64,000 bases of DNA. Source: Metabacillus rhizolycopersici (GTDB lineage Bacteria; Bacillota; Bacilli; Bacillales; Bacillaceae). Position numbers and translations under genes: made by a program. Positions 36,380 to 45,538 of the stretch are shown here, piece after piece (the first letter of the stretch is position 1; each line of letters begins with the position of its first letter). Below the pieces are notes generated by a model, which was given only the letters and a program-made list of their open reading frames with translations, did no database searches and was not told where the DNA came from. The stretch lies in the NCBI RefSeq assembly GCF_020075705.1, contig NZ_JAIQUM010000019.1, positions 8,974 through 72,973 on the forward strand, given 5' to 3'.

Positions 36380-36546
36380 TAGGAAACTATAAAATTCTTG
36401 TATTGTGGCTAAGCGCATGACATCCAGCTCCAGCGCCTAGCCCCCTCGAGGTCATAAGCCACTTTTGAATTGAAGGCAAAGTACGCCTTCTATTCAAAAG
36501 TGGCTTATGCTTGTCGGGGCTGATCAAGGCGCTTGCGCTTTTGTTC
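36380..36546. repeat. Family A repeat, full copy (A4b)
   Basis: Has aggaaactataaaattcttgta, the box TGTGGCTAA (36404-36412), the left arm ccagcgcctagcccc, a central inverted module (aagccacttttgaa pairing with ttcaaaagtggctt) and the right arm ggggctgatcaaggcgcttg. It lies upstream of yqhO. Confidence 0.75.
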
Positions 36547-36683
36547 TTAATAGAGATCTCGCTAATAATGTAAATAAACAAAAAAGAAGACTTATGTTAT
36601 CGTTGTCCGTTTCATAAAATGGTCTAATTTCCCCTCAAAATTCTTACACTATAATGTAGGAAGGCTGAGAGGGGGAAGTCGAG

Positions 36684-37571
36684 ATGGAAATTGACGGTGT
36701 TTTCTCAGGTGGTGGCATTAAGGGCTTTGCGCTTATTGGTGCCTATCAGGTCATCGAACAGAAGGGATTTACATTTAAGCGTATTGCTGGAACAAGTGCT
36801 GGTTCGATTATTTCCGCTTTTATTATCGCTGGTTATACAGCGGATGAAATATTAGAAATGATGGATGAGGTTGACTTGAAAACTTTTTTAGATGCCCGTA
36901 AAATGTTTTTACCGTTTTCACTAACAAAATGGATTTCGTTATATTGGAATCTGGGATTATATAGAGGGGTTAAGCTAGAAGAATGGTTGATCGCAAAATT
37001 GAAAGATCGAGGGATCTCAACGTTTGCTGATATTCCGCAGGGAGCGTTACGGGTCATTGCTTCTGATTTAACAAATGGCAGATTGATTGTCTTACCAGAT
37101 GATCTCCCTAAATATGGAATAAATCCTGCTTCATTCTCAGTAGCGAGAGCCGTTAGAATGAGCTGTGGCTTACCATATTTTTTTGAACCAGTTCGGTTAG
37201 CGTCATCAACAGGTTTCAATCTTGTTGTAGATGGTGGAGTACTAAGTAATTTCCCGATTTGGTTGTTTTATCAAAAGAAAAAACACAATAAAAAAAGACC
37301 TGTCCTTGGCATTAAGCTAAGCTCCAACGAACAGGAACGACCGAAGAGAAAGATTCGTAATGCGATTGAGATGTTTAGCGGCTTATTTGAGACAATGAAA
37401 GATGCTCATGATGAAAGACATATATCTAGCAGGCATGAAAAGGATATTATTTTTATCCCTGTGGAAAACATCGTTTCCACCGAATTTCAGTTGAATGAAG
37501 AAAAAAAACTAGCCCTTTTAGAGCTAGGTCGAAATCGAACGAATGATTTTCTTACGAACTGGACGTTCTAA
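36684..37571 (+). CDS. yqhO: Patatin-like phospholipase family protein
   Basis: A 295-residue patatin-fold hydrolase. It has the oxyanion glycine-rich loop GGGIKGFAL, the nucleophile S38 in GTSAG, and the catalytic aspartate D183 in DGG, giving the Ser-Asp dyad. It probably hydrolyses lipid acyl esters. The start ATG has GAGAGGGGG upstream. Position after mntR matches YqhO. Its 3' end overlaps the converging yqhP by 4 bases. Confidence 0.9.
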   Translation: MEIDGVFSGGGIKGFALIGAYQVIEQKGFTFKRIAGTSAGSIISAFIIAGYTADEILEMMDEVDLKTFLDARKMFLPFSLTKWISLYWNLGLYRGVKLEEWLIAKLKDRGISTFADIPQGALRVIASDLTNGRLIVLPDDLPKYGINPASFSVARAVRMSCGLPYFFEPVRLASSTGFNLVVDGGVLSNFPIWLFYQKKKHNKKRPVLGIKLSSNEQERPKRKIRNAIEMFSGLFETMKDAHDERHISSRHEKDIIFIPVENIVSTEFQLNEEKKLALLELGRNRTNDFLTNWTF

Positions 37572-37948
37572 AAAGACGCTCGGTTTTTCTTTTTGCCTTT
37601 TTTTCCTTCAATCACTGTTAAATGTGTTGTTGGATTTTTTTTCCTAATTGCGGTCGTCTTTATTGCCTTTTTAGCGTGTGCAATATTTCTTACTTTTGTT
37701 CCACGGGACTTTTTGTCGTCGAAACGTCTTTTGGACCTCTTAGCGGCTTTTGTATAAGAGGAATATACTGAGCCGGTGCTTTTTCTTATAAATAGTCGGT
37801 AGAGAAGATAAATGACACCGGCTATTGCAGCATAGATAGCAATTTGTTTAAAGAACCCTAGTGGATTTGTGACTAGGGTTGTTATCAGTCCAATTGCACC
37901 TAACATAATAATTGCCAAGACGATCCCGTTCATTACACGACGATTCAT
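37568..37948 (-). CDS. yqhP: YqhP-like small membrane protein
   Basis: A 126-residue protein with two N-terminal membrane helices (about residues 6-26 and 34-52) and a very basic cytosolic tail rich in lysine and arginine (KAAKRSKRRFDDKKSRG). ATG 37948 is preceded by GGAGGTG. Function is unknown; the name rests on position between yqhO and yqhR, and on length and architecture. It converges on yqhO, overlapping by 4 bases. Confidence 0.75.
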   Translation of the reverse strand: MNRRVMNGIVLAIIMLGAIGLITTLVTNPLGFFKQIAIYAAIAGVIYLLYRLFIRKSTGSVYSSYTKAAKRSKRRFDDKKSRGTKVRNIAHAKKAIKTTAIRKKNPTTHLTVIEGKKGKKKNRASF

Positions 37949-38966
37949 CTAAACCCACCTCCAAGAAAAGATACCAATCATTATACAAATACATGACATA
38001 AGCTGATTTGTTAATTTTGCTATCACTTCGATATCCATAACAAAGAGCTTATTAAAACCTATGTTAGCTACTTCAACATTTAATTGATTAGTTGTTAGTA
38101 GCAGTTGAAAGGCTGTGATAGCCTGGAAAACGTAATATTAGAATTTCACGTAGTTGATTCAATTCCTGTCATTATTCTAATGATAACCGTAGTAAGGTTC
38201 ATAGTTGTACGAATTGATTTACGAATTTACCGTCGGGTAGCATGATAGAAGTAACTTACTTCCGCTTCAGTCATATTAACAGATATTACGCTGAATGTTT
38301 TCAACAAAGACTTCAAAATTAGTCCCATAAGCTGAAAACAAATGACCAATTAATGATTTAAAGGATATAGCATATATATGCGAGTAATAACAAAAGTTTA
38401 AACTTCCTAATCAATTTAACGGATTCGATGCTGTGAATCGGCACTCGAATATGTTACATTCCATCAAATACAATACTTTTTATCACTTCTTTAGCCCCCT
38501 ATTTGCAAGCATGTAAACAACATTAACCACTCAATTCTAATTCATTGCTACAGAAAGCATTGGTACATTAGAAGTAATATTATCTATATTCTACAGAATC
38601 AAATCGAAATCCTCTACAAAGATGATGAGTATTGGGAAAATGATTTCAAACAAACGAATTGATCCCACATTAACGAACGGTCATTCCCATCACCTACTCC
38701 AAAGGGAATGATGTAGCGAAGGTGGGGATACCTGCCTGTAAAGTTCAAATACGTCTCGCTTTATAGAAATAATTCTGTTGGAGTCTGTTTTTGCTAGATT
38801 AATTTGAAAATAAAGGCGATTTTAGGTGTTGATTGGAAATAATCCCTTTATTTACATTATACCCAGGCTTTCACTTCCTAGACTTCTAATTTTGATGTTA
38901 TAAAAATTTTAATGAAAAACATGACTTTTTAAAAAATGGACATAGTAGTAATGGAGGTGTAGGTAG
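37949..38966. other. Gene-poor 1-kb gap where yqhQ is expected
   Basis: In B. subtilis yqhQ lies between yqhP and yqhR. Here I find no frame of useful length and no recognisable YqhQ remnant. On the minus strand just upstream of yqhP a 58-codon stretch without stops but without a good start is visible; it is not convincing. A family B repeat piece occurs at about 38676-38770. Otherwise AT-rich, with no structure I can name. Confidence 0.55.
38676..38770. repeat. Family B repeat fragment (B4)
   Basis: Contains ccaaagggaatgatgtagcg, aggtggggatacctgcctgtaa and gtctcgctttata, equivalent to the complementary arm of the long copy at 25955. Confidence 0.4.
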
Positions 38967-39503
38967 ATGTCAAATGAAAAAAATAAAACAGATAGGAAAA
39001 ATAATGAGAAAGCTAATCCAAACCTAGAGCAGAACAAAAAGGAGCCCCCAGTTTCGTCCGTTAATAAAGCGATTGTAACAGGTTTTATCGGTGGAATTTT
39101 TTGGAGCTTATTGGCATACTTAGCGCATATATTGAATTTTACTGAAATTAGTCCTAATCTTATCCTCCAACCGTTTGCATTAGGAGATTGGAAGAATGGA
39201 ACGCTTGGCAATTTCATAGGAGTTGTTTTAATCGGCATCCTTTCAATTGGGGCCGCGTTGATTTATTATGCTATTTTAAAGCGATTTACCTCAATGTGGG
39301 TTGGAATCATTTATGGTGTGATGTTGTTTGCGCTTGTCTTTTTTCTGTTAAATCCAATCTTTCCTAATTTACAAACTGTTTTTGAACTACCGCGAGGAAC
39401 AGTTGTAACGACCGTATGTGTCTATATTTTATTTGGGGTTTTTGTTGGCTATTCGATCTCCTTTGATTACAATGAATTAAATGCTGATGTTGAAAAACCG
39501 TAG
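38967..39503 (+). CDS. yqhR: YqhR family membrane protein
   Basis: A 178-residue protein with a charged, asparagine/lysine-rich N-terminal tail (residues 1-32) followed by four membrane helices. IVTGFIGGIFWSLLAYLAH and GTVVTTVCVYILFGVFVGYSIS are recognisable YqhR segments. ATG 38967 follows GGAGGTG. Its role is unknown. It precedes aroQ, separated by a terminator and a family A repeat. Confidence 0.88.
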   Translation: MSNEKNKTDRKNNEKANPNLEQNKKEPPVSSVNKAIVTGFIGGIFWSLLAYLAHILNFTEISPNLILQPFALGDWKNGTLGNFIGVVLIGILSIGAALIYYAILKRFTSMWVGIIYGVMLFALVFFLLNPIFPNLQTVFELPRGTVVTTVCVYILFGVFVGYSISFDYNELNADVEKP

Positions 39504-39535
39504 GAAAACATAGTGTGATGGTGATTCTTTATGAT

Positions 39536-39567
39536 AGAATGTTCAATAACTGAACATTCTTTTTTTA
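39536..39567 (+). terminator. Terminator after yqhR
   Basis: AGAATGTTCA-ATAAC-TGAACATTCT followed by six T. Confidence 0.85.
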
Positions 39568-39736
39568 GTTTAGGAAATTATAAAATTGTTGTACTTTGGA
39601 TAAGCGCACGGCATCCAGCTCCAGCGCCTAGCCCCTCTTGAGTCTAAGCCACTTTTGAATTGAAGGCAAAAAGCACCTTCTATTCAAAAGCGTCTTATGC
39701 TTGTCGGGGCTGATCAAGGCGCTTGCGCTTTTGTTC
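39567..39736. repeat. Family A repeat, full copy (A5)
   Basis: Has aggaaattataaaattgttgtac, a mutated box TTTGGATAA, ccagcgcctagcccct, the central module tctaagccacttttgaattg paired imperfectly with ctattcaaaagcgtctta, and ggggctgatcaaggcgcttg. Nearly identical to A4b in the arms. Confidence 0.75.
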
Positions 39737-39883
39737 CTGTACTATTCAGTTTAAAAGTCTTGCTTGAGCACTAGGCACTTATAAGATGAAGGTGAAACAT
39801 GTCTTCTGATTGTGAAGATTTTAGTTGCAATAGGCTTCTGCTGAGTCTCCGATTTTTTAATGAAACGAGGTGTAGTATTTATT

Positions 39884-40327
39884 ATGAAGATTTTAGTGAT
39901 AAATGGACCAAATTTAAACCGACTTGGTTTACGCGAGCCTACGATTTATGGATCTAACACATTAACCGATTTAGAAAAAAACTTGTTAGTGTTCGCAGAA
40001 ACTGAACAAGTGGAAGTCGCTTGTTTTCAATCAAATCATGAAGGAGATATCATTGATGCCATCCATGAAGCAGAAGGTCAATTCGATGGTATTGTCTTAA
40101 ATCCTGGTGCTTTTACCCATTATAGCTATGCTATTCGTGATGCAATTGCAAGCATAACACTTCCTGTCATCGAAGTACATATTTCAAATGTTCATGCCAG
40201 AGAGGAATTCCGGCACACTTCAGTAACGGCTCCTGTCGTTAGTGGTCAAATTGTTGGATTAGGGTTTAAAGGGTATGAATTAGCGATGCTTGCGCTAAAA
40301 GAACAGGTAGGAGGGAAAAATCGATGA
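39884..40327 (+). CDS. aroQ: Type II 3-dehydroquinate dehydratase
   Basis: A 147-residue shikimate-pathway enzyme that dehydrates 3-dehydroquinate to 3-dehydroshikimate. Signatures: INGPNLNRLG at the N-terminus, the active-site tyrosine in EPTIYG, NPGAFTHYSYAIRDA, and the catalytic histidine in VHISNVHAREEFRH. ATG 39884 matches the family start; the upstream ATG 39860 would add eight residues. It overlaps the next gene (ATGA), so translation is coupled. Confidence 0.95.
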   Translation: MKILVINGPNLNRLGLREPTIYGSNTLTDLEKNLLVFAETEQVEVACFQSNHEGDIIDAIHEAEGQFDGIVLNPGAFTHYSYAIRDAIASITLPVIEVHISNVHAREEFRHTSVTAPVVSGQIVGLGFKGYELAMLALKEQVGGKNR

Positions 40328-41385
40328 AATTAGAAAAAATTCGTAATCGATTCAAAGAACTTTCTATTAATGGATTATTAATTACGAGCGATTATAATCG
40401 ACGGTATATGACTGGATTTACAGGTACTGCAGGTGTTGCAGTTATTTCGGAACAAAAGGCTGTTTTTATTACTGATTTCCGTTATACTGAGCAAGCGGCC
40501 AAGCAAATTCAAGGTTATGAAATTATCCAGCATTCAGGACCAATCATCGAGGAAGTTGCAAAGGTTGTTAATGATTTAGGGATTGAAAAGCTTGGATTTG
40601 AGCAGGATCATCTAACATATCAGGCTTATGCTTCCTATAAAAAGGAATTGTCGAACTCCGAATTCGTCCCTGTATCAGGTGCAGTTGAAAAGTTACGCTT
40701 GATTAAGTCCCCTTCAGAGATTAAGATATTAAAGGAAGCAGCGGAGATTGCTGATGCTGCATATAAGCATATTCTAACGTATGTGAAACCTGGTTTAAAA
40801 GAAATTGAAGTTGCAAATGAACTTGAATTTTTTATGAGAAAAAATGGTGCTGTATCATCATCCTTTGATATTATTGTTGCTTCAGGTTATCGTTCGGCAT
40901 TACCGCACGGGGTAGCAAGCGATAAATTAATTGAAAAAGGCGATTTTGTAACGCTTGATTTTGGTGCATACTATAAAGGTTACTGTTCCGATATCACTAG
41001 AACGTTTGCAGTTGGAGAACCGAGTGATGAGTTGAAGAAAATTTATTCGACTGTTCTAAAAGCGCAGTTACGTGGCATGGATGGGATTAAACCAGGAATG
41101 ACAGGTAAAGAGGCAGATGCTCTAACACGTGATTACATAAAAGAACAAGGGTATGGAGAATATTTCGGACATTCAACAGGTCATGGTTTGGGAATGGAAG
41201 TTCATGAAGGTCCTGCATTATCGTTTAGATCTGACACTGTTCTTGAACAAGGAATGGTTGTCACAGTAGAACCTGGCATTTATGTTGCTGGTCTCGGTGG
41301 CGTAAGAATTGAAGATGATATTGTTATCACAGAAAATGGGAATGAGTCACTAACTCATTCGTCAAAAGAACTTATTATTTTGTAA
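40324..41385 (+). CDS. papA: Xaa-Pro peptidase, M24B family
   Basis: A 353-residue two-domain metallopeptidase (pita-bread fold) that cleaves X-Pro dipeptides. The metal ligands are visible in order: LDFGAYYKGYCSDITR (two Asp), GHSTGHGLG (His), TVEPGIY (Glu) and GVRIEDD (Glu). Equivalent to YqhT of B. subtilis. It overlaps aroQ by 4 bases and lies upstream of efp, the conserved order. An efp-adjacent proline peptidase is common in Firmicutes. Confidence 0.92.
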   Translation: MKLEKIRNRFKELSINGLLITSDYNRRYMTGFTGTAGVAVISEQKAVFITDFRYTEQAAKQIQGYEIIQHSGPIIEEVAKVVNDLGIEKLGFEQDHLTYQAYASYKKELSNSEFVPVSGAVEKLRLIKSPSEIKILKEAAEIADAAYKHILTYVKPGLKEIEVANELEFFMRKNGAVSSSFDIIVASGYRSALPHGVASDKLIEKGDFVTLDFGAYYKGYCSDITRTFAVGEPSDELKKIYSTVLKAQLRGMDGIKPGMTGKEADALTRDYIKEQGYGEYFGHSTGHGLGMEVHEGPALSFRSDTVLEQGMVVTVEPGIYVAGLGGVRIEDDIVITENGNESLTHSSKELIIL

Positions 41386-41503
41386 TAGGGAAGACATGTT
41401 CTTTACATATAAGAATGAAAATTTTTTCTAAGAGCGATTTATGCTAACATAAGCATATTTTGTTCTTAATTCCTTATTTAAGCTATTTATAGGAGGCTTT
41501 TTT

Positions 41504-42061
41504 ATGATTTCAGTTAATGATTTTCGTACAGGACTAACAATTGAGGTTGATAACGGCATTTGGCGTGTAATGGATTTCCAACACGTAAAACCTGGTAAAG
41601 GTGCAGCATTTGTCCGTTCGAAACTACGTAATCTACGCACAGGAGCTGTTCAAGAGAAAACATTCCGTGCAGGTGAAAAAGTAGCAAAAGCGCAAATTGA
41701 AACACGTAAAATGCAATATCTATATGCAAATGGCGATCAACATGCATTCATGGATACAGAAACATATGATCAAATTGAATTACCATCAACTCAAATTGAA
41801 GATGAGTTAAAATTCTTAAAAGAAAACATGGAAATTCAAATTATGATGTTCGGTACTGAAACTTTAGGTGTGGAATTACCAAAATCAGTTGAATTAGAGG
41901 TTGCTGAAACAGAACCTGGTATTAAAGGTGATACATCATCAGGTGGTACGAAGACGGCCGTTTTAGAAACTGGTTTATCTGTCCAAGTTCCATTCTTTAT
42001 TAACCAAGGGGATAAACTTATTATTAATACGAGCGAAGGTTCTTACGTTTCACGTGCGTAA
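41504..42061 (+). CDS. efp: Translation elongation factor P
   Basis: A 185-residue three-domain tRNA mimic that rescues ribosomes stalled at polyproline. The loop lysine K32 ([10 protein letters not shown]) is the residue modified in Bacillus species with a 5-aminopentanol group. The ATG follows TAGGAGG. A strong terminator follows. Confidence 0.97.
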   Translation: MISVNDFRTGLTIEVDNGIWRVMDFQHVKPGKGAAFVRSKLRNLRTGAVQEKTFRAGEKVAKAQIETRKMQYLYANGDQHAFMDTETYDQIELPSTQIEDELKFLKENMEIQIMMFGTETLGVELPKSVELEVAETEPGIKGDTSSGGTKTAVLETGLSVQVPFFINQGDKLIINTSEGSYVSRA

Positions 42062-42090
42062 ACAATCAAACTCAAAATAGAGATGTGAAA

Positions 42091-42137
42091 AAGAAGTTAA
42101 TCGCCTACTTAGTATAGGTAGTTAACTTCTTTTTTTT
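42091..42137 (+). terminator. Terminator after efp
   Basis: AAGAAGTTAA pairs with TTAACTTCTT, with inner ACT..GGT pairs, followed by T8. Confidence 0.85.
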
Positions 42138-42332
42138 ATGGGGAATTTGCGATGAAACAAAATGAATGTTTAAAATAATATCGCTTTCGAAGGGTTCTTT
42201 CTTGTAAACTTCGTGATCCATTAGACTAATTCCTCATTAAAAGAGTAGAGCATTAATGCTTACTTACCCAATTAGTAAGTTTACTCTCCAAACCCAGTAG
42301 CACAGGACATGCGTTTTTGAATGTAACTTACA

Positions 42333-42971
42333 TTAAGCAGTACCTTTATCGATTGCCTTCATCAAAGCTTTAGCAGCTTTTTTTACACCACTTCGTTGAT
42401 CATCAACATATTCTTCAGCAATTCCTCTGATCTCAAGTATACATTCTGGAGCACTTTTACATACATTTAATAGTCCAGTTAGAACTCGACCACGATGTTT
42501 TCCTTCCCACATTAAAAGTGTTTCCTTTAAAATCGGAAAGGCTGTAAGAGCTTCTTGCTCACCGATTTCTGCATAATTACAAACGGTTTGGACTGAGTAA
42601 TCTCTTACAATTGTACTTTTGTCAGATTCAATGAGTTTCTTTATTTTTGGTAATAGAAGAGAAATTTGCGTTGGTATGTTTGTCGTGATTAACGATATTG
42701 CATGAATAGCTTCCCAACGAATACGTGTTGTTTTTGATGAAAGTAATGGTAGTAAATGATCAGTAAAGGGGACAACTAATTCTGGTTTCTTTTCTGCCAC
42801 CATTGTAAATACTTCCGCACAATCACCAATAAGTGCTTTGTCTTTACTTGTTAAGCCATCTTTAATTTCCTTTAGAAGGGTAGGGTTTTGGATACATTCC
42901 TTAGCAACGAATCGATTTCCTTCTTCTGTTTTTTCTCCAACTTGAGATGAGAGCAATGAAACAATCGTCAT
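42333..42971 (-). CDS. HEAT-repeat protein
   Basis: A 212-residue all-helical protein composed of repeated pairs of amphipathic helices (for example TRIRWEAIHAISLITTN, TIVRDYSVQTVCNYAE and RSGVKKAAKALMKA), typical of HEAT/ARM repeats used for protein-protein binding. No catalytic motif or membrane segment is seen. It interrupts the efp-yqhV order on the opposite strand, so it looks like an insertion relative to B. subtilis. Partner and function are unknown. Confidence 0.7.
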   Translation of the reverse strand: MTIVSLLSSQVGEKTEEGNRFVAKECIQNPTLLKEIKDGLTSKDKALIGDCAEVFTMVAEKKPELVVPFTDHLLPLLSSKTTRIRWEAIHAISLITTNIPTQISLLLPKIKKLIESDKSTIVRDYSVQTVCNYAEIGEQEALTAFPILKETLLMWEGKHRGRVLTGLLNVCKSAPECILEIRGIAEEYVDDQRSGVKKAAKALMKAIDKGTA

Positions 42972-43083
42972 TTTGATACTCCTCGTTTTTGTTATTCATT
43001 ATTATTATATTTCCCTCAGCCTTCTTTGTCTAAAACTCTTCACTTAAGCATATGGTGTACAAACCGTATCTGAGGAGGAACCC

Positions 43084-43365
43084 ATGAAACGAATTTTTTC
43101 ACACATCGATTCAACTGTCTTAACGATGGCAGGTTTACGTTTCTTGTCTGCATCGATTGAATTAACCGCAGCTATCTTAATGCTCATGCTCAATGATGTA
43201 AAAAAAGCAGTGACGATCAATTCATTATTAGCAATCGTAGGTCCTGTCATTTTTATTGCGACGATGACGATTGGTATTTTCCAGATTGCTGATCAATTAT
43301 CTTACGCAAAATTGATTTTTATAGGACTTGGAGTATTTTTTATTTTGTTTGGAATTTACAAGTAA
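43084..43365 (+). CDS. yqhV: YqhV family membrane protein
   Basis: A 93-residue protein with three membrane helices, the same length as B. subtilis YqhV; VLTMAGLRFLSASIELTAAI and INSLLAIVGPVIFIATMT are recognisable. In Bacillus it sits immediately before spoIIIAA, as here. ATG 43084 follows GAGGAGG. Function is unknown. Confidence 0.9.
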   Translation: MKRIFSHIDSTVLTMAGLRFLSASIELTAAILMLMLNDVKKAVTINSLLAIVGPVIFIATMTIGIFQIADQLSYAKLIFIGLGVFFILFGIYK

Positions 43366-43405
43366 AATACCAGATGAATGATGAGGAAATCATCCTGACA
43401 ATTAT

Positions 43406-43435
43406 GTCATGAATAAGGCCAAGCTTGCATACATT
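43406..43435 (+). promoter_or_regulatory. Candidate sigma-E promoter of the spoIIIA operon
   Basis: GTCATGAAT (43406-43414) and CATACATT (43428-43435), separated by 13 bases, match the sigma-E -35 and -10 pattern. It lies 35 bases before the spoIIIAA start. The operon is known to be a mother-cell sigma-E target. Confidence 0.65.
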
Positions 43436-43469
43436 GGAAATAACGAAATGGCAAATAGGAGGAAGCGAT

Positions 43470-44387
43470 ATGAAGGAAATAATCGAGATGCTTCCGGAAT
43501 CACTCAGTAACCAATTAGTGAAACTTCATCCTTCAAGTTTAGCTCGAATTGAGGAAATTCGGATTCGTGTGATGAAGCGGGTTGAAGTCATCATTTCAGG
43601 CAAACCTGTATTTCTTTCCTATGTGACGACATACGAGGACTCAATTAACCTGCTAAACGAGCTAAGCCACTATTCAATTTATACGTTAGAGGAAGAGTTA
43701 AAGAAGGGCTATATAACAGTTCGTGGAGGGCATCGTGTCGGACTATCTGGAAGAGTTATTACTGAAAATGGACGAGTTAAAGCGATTCGTGACGTTACAT
43801 CATTCAATATTCGGATTGCGAAAGAAAAGATAGGTATTGGAGAGAAATATGTTCCATATCTTTATGAGAAGAAGTGGTTGAATACATTAATTATCGGACC
43901 GCCACAAACAGGGAAGACAACATTGCTGAGAGATTTTGCAAGAGTTATCAGCAGTGGGTATAAAGAGATTGATTCTAAAAAAGTAGGTATCGTTGATGAA
44001 CGATCTGAAATCGCTGGATGTGTGAAAGGGGTTCCACAGTATGAACTCGGTGAACGGATTGATGTCCTTGACGCTTGCCCAAAGGCTGAGGGCATGATGA
44101 TGATGATTCGTTCAATGAGTCCTGAGGTGTTGATTGTCGATGAGATTGGGACGAAGGAAGATGCAGATGCAGTAATGGAGGCTGTCCATGCAGGTGTACA
44201 GTTATTTGTCACAGTCCATGGTTATCAAGCTAGTGAACTTTTTAAACGTCCTACGTTAAAAATGTTATTTGAAGCAAATGTGTTCGAACGCTACATGGAA
44301 TTGTCAAGAAAGAATGGACCTGGGACCGTCCAGCAAATTCTGAATCAGCATGGTCAGCATTTTATGATAGAAAGAAGTGTGACCTAA
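43470..44387 (+). CDS. spoIIIAA: Stage III sporulation protein AA (ATPase)
   Basis: A 305-residue secretion-type ATPase of the SpoIIIA-SpoIIQ channel between mother cell and forespore. Walker A is GPPQTGKTT at residues 143-151 and Walker B-type VLIVDEIG follows. ATG 43470 after TAGGAGG is the family start; the frame opens at 43425 but lacks a site. It is directly joined to spoIIIAB (TAA then ATG). Confidence 0.96.
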   Translation: MKEIIEMLPESLSNQLVKLHPSSLARIEEIRIRVMKRVEVIISGKPVFLSYVTTYEDSINLLNELSHYSIYTLEEELKKGYITVRGGHRVGLSGRVITENGRVKAIRDVTSFNIRIAKEKIGIGEKYVPYLYEKKWLNTLIIGPPQTGKTTLLRDFARVISSGYKEIDSKKVGIVDERSEIAGCVKGVPQYELGERIDVLDACPKAEGMMMMIRSMSPEVLIVDEIGTKEDADAVMEAVHAGVQLFVTVHGYQASELFKRPTLKMLFEANVFERYMELSRKNGPGTVQQILNQHGQHFMIERSVT

Positions 44388-44903
44388 ATGATCAAGTGGA
44401 TGGGTGCAGTACTAATTATTGTTGCAACGACTTGGGCCGGTTTTGAAGCAGCCAAGCACCTAAGTGAAAGAACTCGGCAGCTAAGGCAGCTTAAAGTTGC
44501 CCTTCAATCATTAGAAGCTGAGATTATGTTTGGTCATACGTCATTAATTGTGGCCGCGCAAAATATTTCAAAGCAATTACCGAAGCCTTTATCTTTGTTT
44601 TTTGACCAATTTGCCAAAAAGCTTGTCAAAGGTCATACGAGTGTGAAAGGTGCATGGGAGGAAAGTCTTCAAGAGGTTTGGCGCTACACCGCATTTAAAC
44701 AAGGTGAGTATGAAGTGTTAAAACAGTTTGGTGAAACACTTGGTCAGCATGATCGCATTTCACAGCAAAAACATATTAAGTTAACGCTTTCGCATTTAGA
44801 ACGAGAAGAAGCGGATGCAATTGATCGCCAAAATCGATATGAACGAATGATGAAAAGCCTAGGAGTTTTGTCCGGAGTGCTCCTAGTTATTTTATTGATG
44901 TAG
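44388..44903 (+). CDS. spoIIIAB: Stage III sporulation protein AB
   Basis: A 171-residue membrane protein related to type II secretion GspF-like components. An N-terminal helix (about residues 4-22) and a C-terminal helix (about 153-170) flank a helical cytosolic domain. It starts immediately after the spoIIIAA stop with no gap. It is part of the A-Q feeding channel. Confidence 0.95.
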   Translation: MIKWMGAVLIIVATTWAGFEAAKHLSERTRQLRQLKVALQSLEAEIMFGHTSLIVAAQNISKQLPKPLSLFFDQFAKKLVKGHTSVKGAWEESLQEVWRYTAFKQGEYEVLKQFGETLGQHDRISQQKHIKLTLSHLEREEADAIDRQNRYERMMKSLGVLSGVLLVILLM

Positions 44904-44926
44904 TTGTAGAAGGGAGTTGGCTTTAG

Positions 44927-45133
44927 GTGGGCGTAGATATTAACACAATCTTTCAAATTGCCGGGATAGGAATCGTTGTTGCATTCCTCCACACAATTTT
45001 AGATCAAATGGGAAAAAAAGAATATGCACAATGGGTAACACTTATCGGCTTCATCTATATTTTGTTCATGGTCGCTTCGATTGTAGATGATTTATTCAAT
45101 AAGATAAAATCGGTGTTTCTTTTTCAGGGGTAA
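44927..45133 (+). CDS. spoIIIAC: Stage III sporulation protein AC
   Basis: A 68-residue protein with two membrane helices, identical in length to its B. subtilis counterpart (INTIFQIAGIGIVVAFLHTIL at the start). GTG 44927 with GGAG and AGGTGG nearby. It is in the same frame as spoIIIAD, with a single TAA between. Confidence 0.94.
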   Translation: MGVDINTIFQIAGIGIVVAFLHTILDQMGKKEYAQWVTLIGFIYILFMVASIVDDLFNKIKSVFLFQG

Positions 45134-45145
45134 GGGGGGCTTCTC

Positions 45146-45538
45146 ATCGAAATCATTCAAATCGTTGGCCTGGGGTTAATTGCGACCTTTCTTGCCCTCA
45201 TCATAAAAGAACAAAAGCCCACCTTTGCCTTTATGTTAGTTGTCTTTGTTGGCTGTGTCATTTTTTTATTTTTGGTCGATCAAATATATGAAATTATTAG
45301 AATGGTAGAGAGAATTGCGATTAATGCAAGTGTTAATCTCATTTATGTAGAAACCATTTTAAAAATAATAGGGATTGCTTATATTGCCGAATTTGGCGCG
45401 CAAATCACGAAAGATGCCGGCCAAGGTGCGATTGCTTCAAAGATCGAACTAGGAGGGAAAATTCTTATCCTAACAATGGCAATCCCTATATTAACTGTCA
45501 TTATTGAAACGGTACTTGGAATGATCCCAGGAACATAA
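45146..45538 (+). CDS. spoIIIAD: Stage III sporulation protein AD, apparently using an ATC start
   Basis: The homologous N-terminus (IEIIQIVGLGLIATFLALIIKE) begins directly after the spoIIIAC stop, yet there is no ATG, GTG or TTG between that stop (45131) and the conserved residues. The in-frame codons are GGG GGG CTT CTC ATC GAA. ATC 45146 lies six bases after a GGGGGG ribosome site and is the best start. The first ATG (45233) would remove a whole membrane helix. The product, about 130 residues with four helices, belongs to the SpoIIIA channel. A sequencing error near 45140 is the alternative. Confidence 0.85.
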   Translation: MEIIQIVGLGLIATFLALIIKEQKPTFAFMLVVFVGCVIFLFLVDQIYEIIRMVERIAINASVNLIYVETILKIIGIAYIAEFGAQITKDAGQGAIASKIELGGKILILTMAIPILTVIIETVLGMIPGT

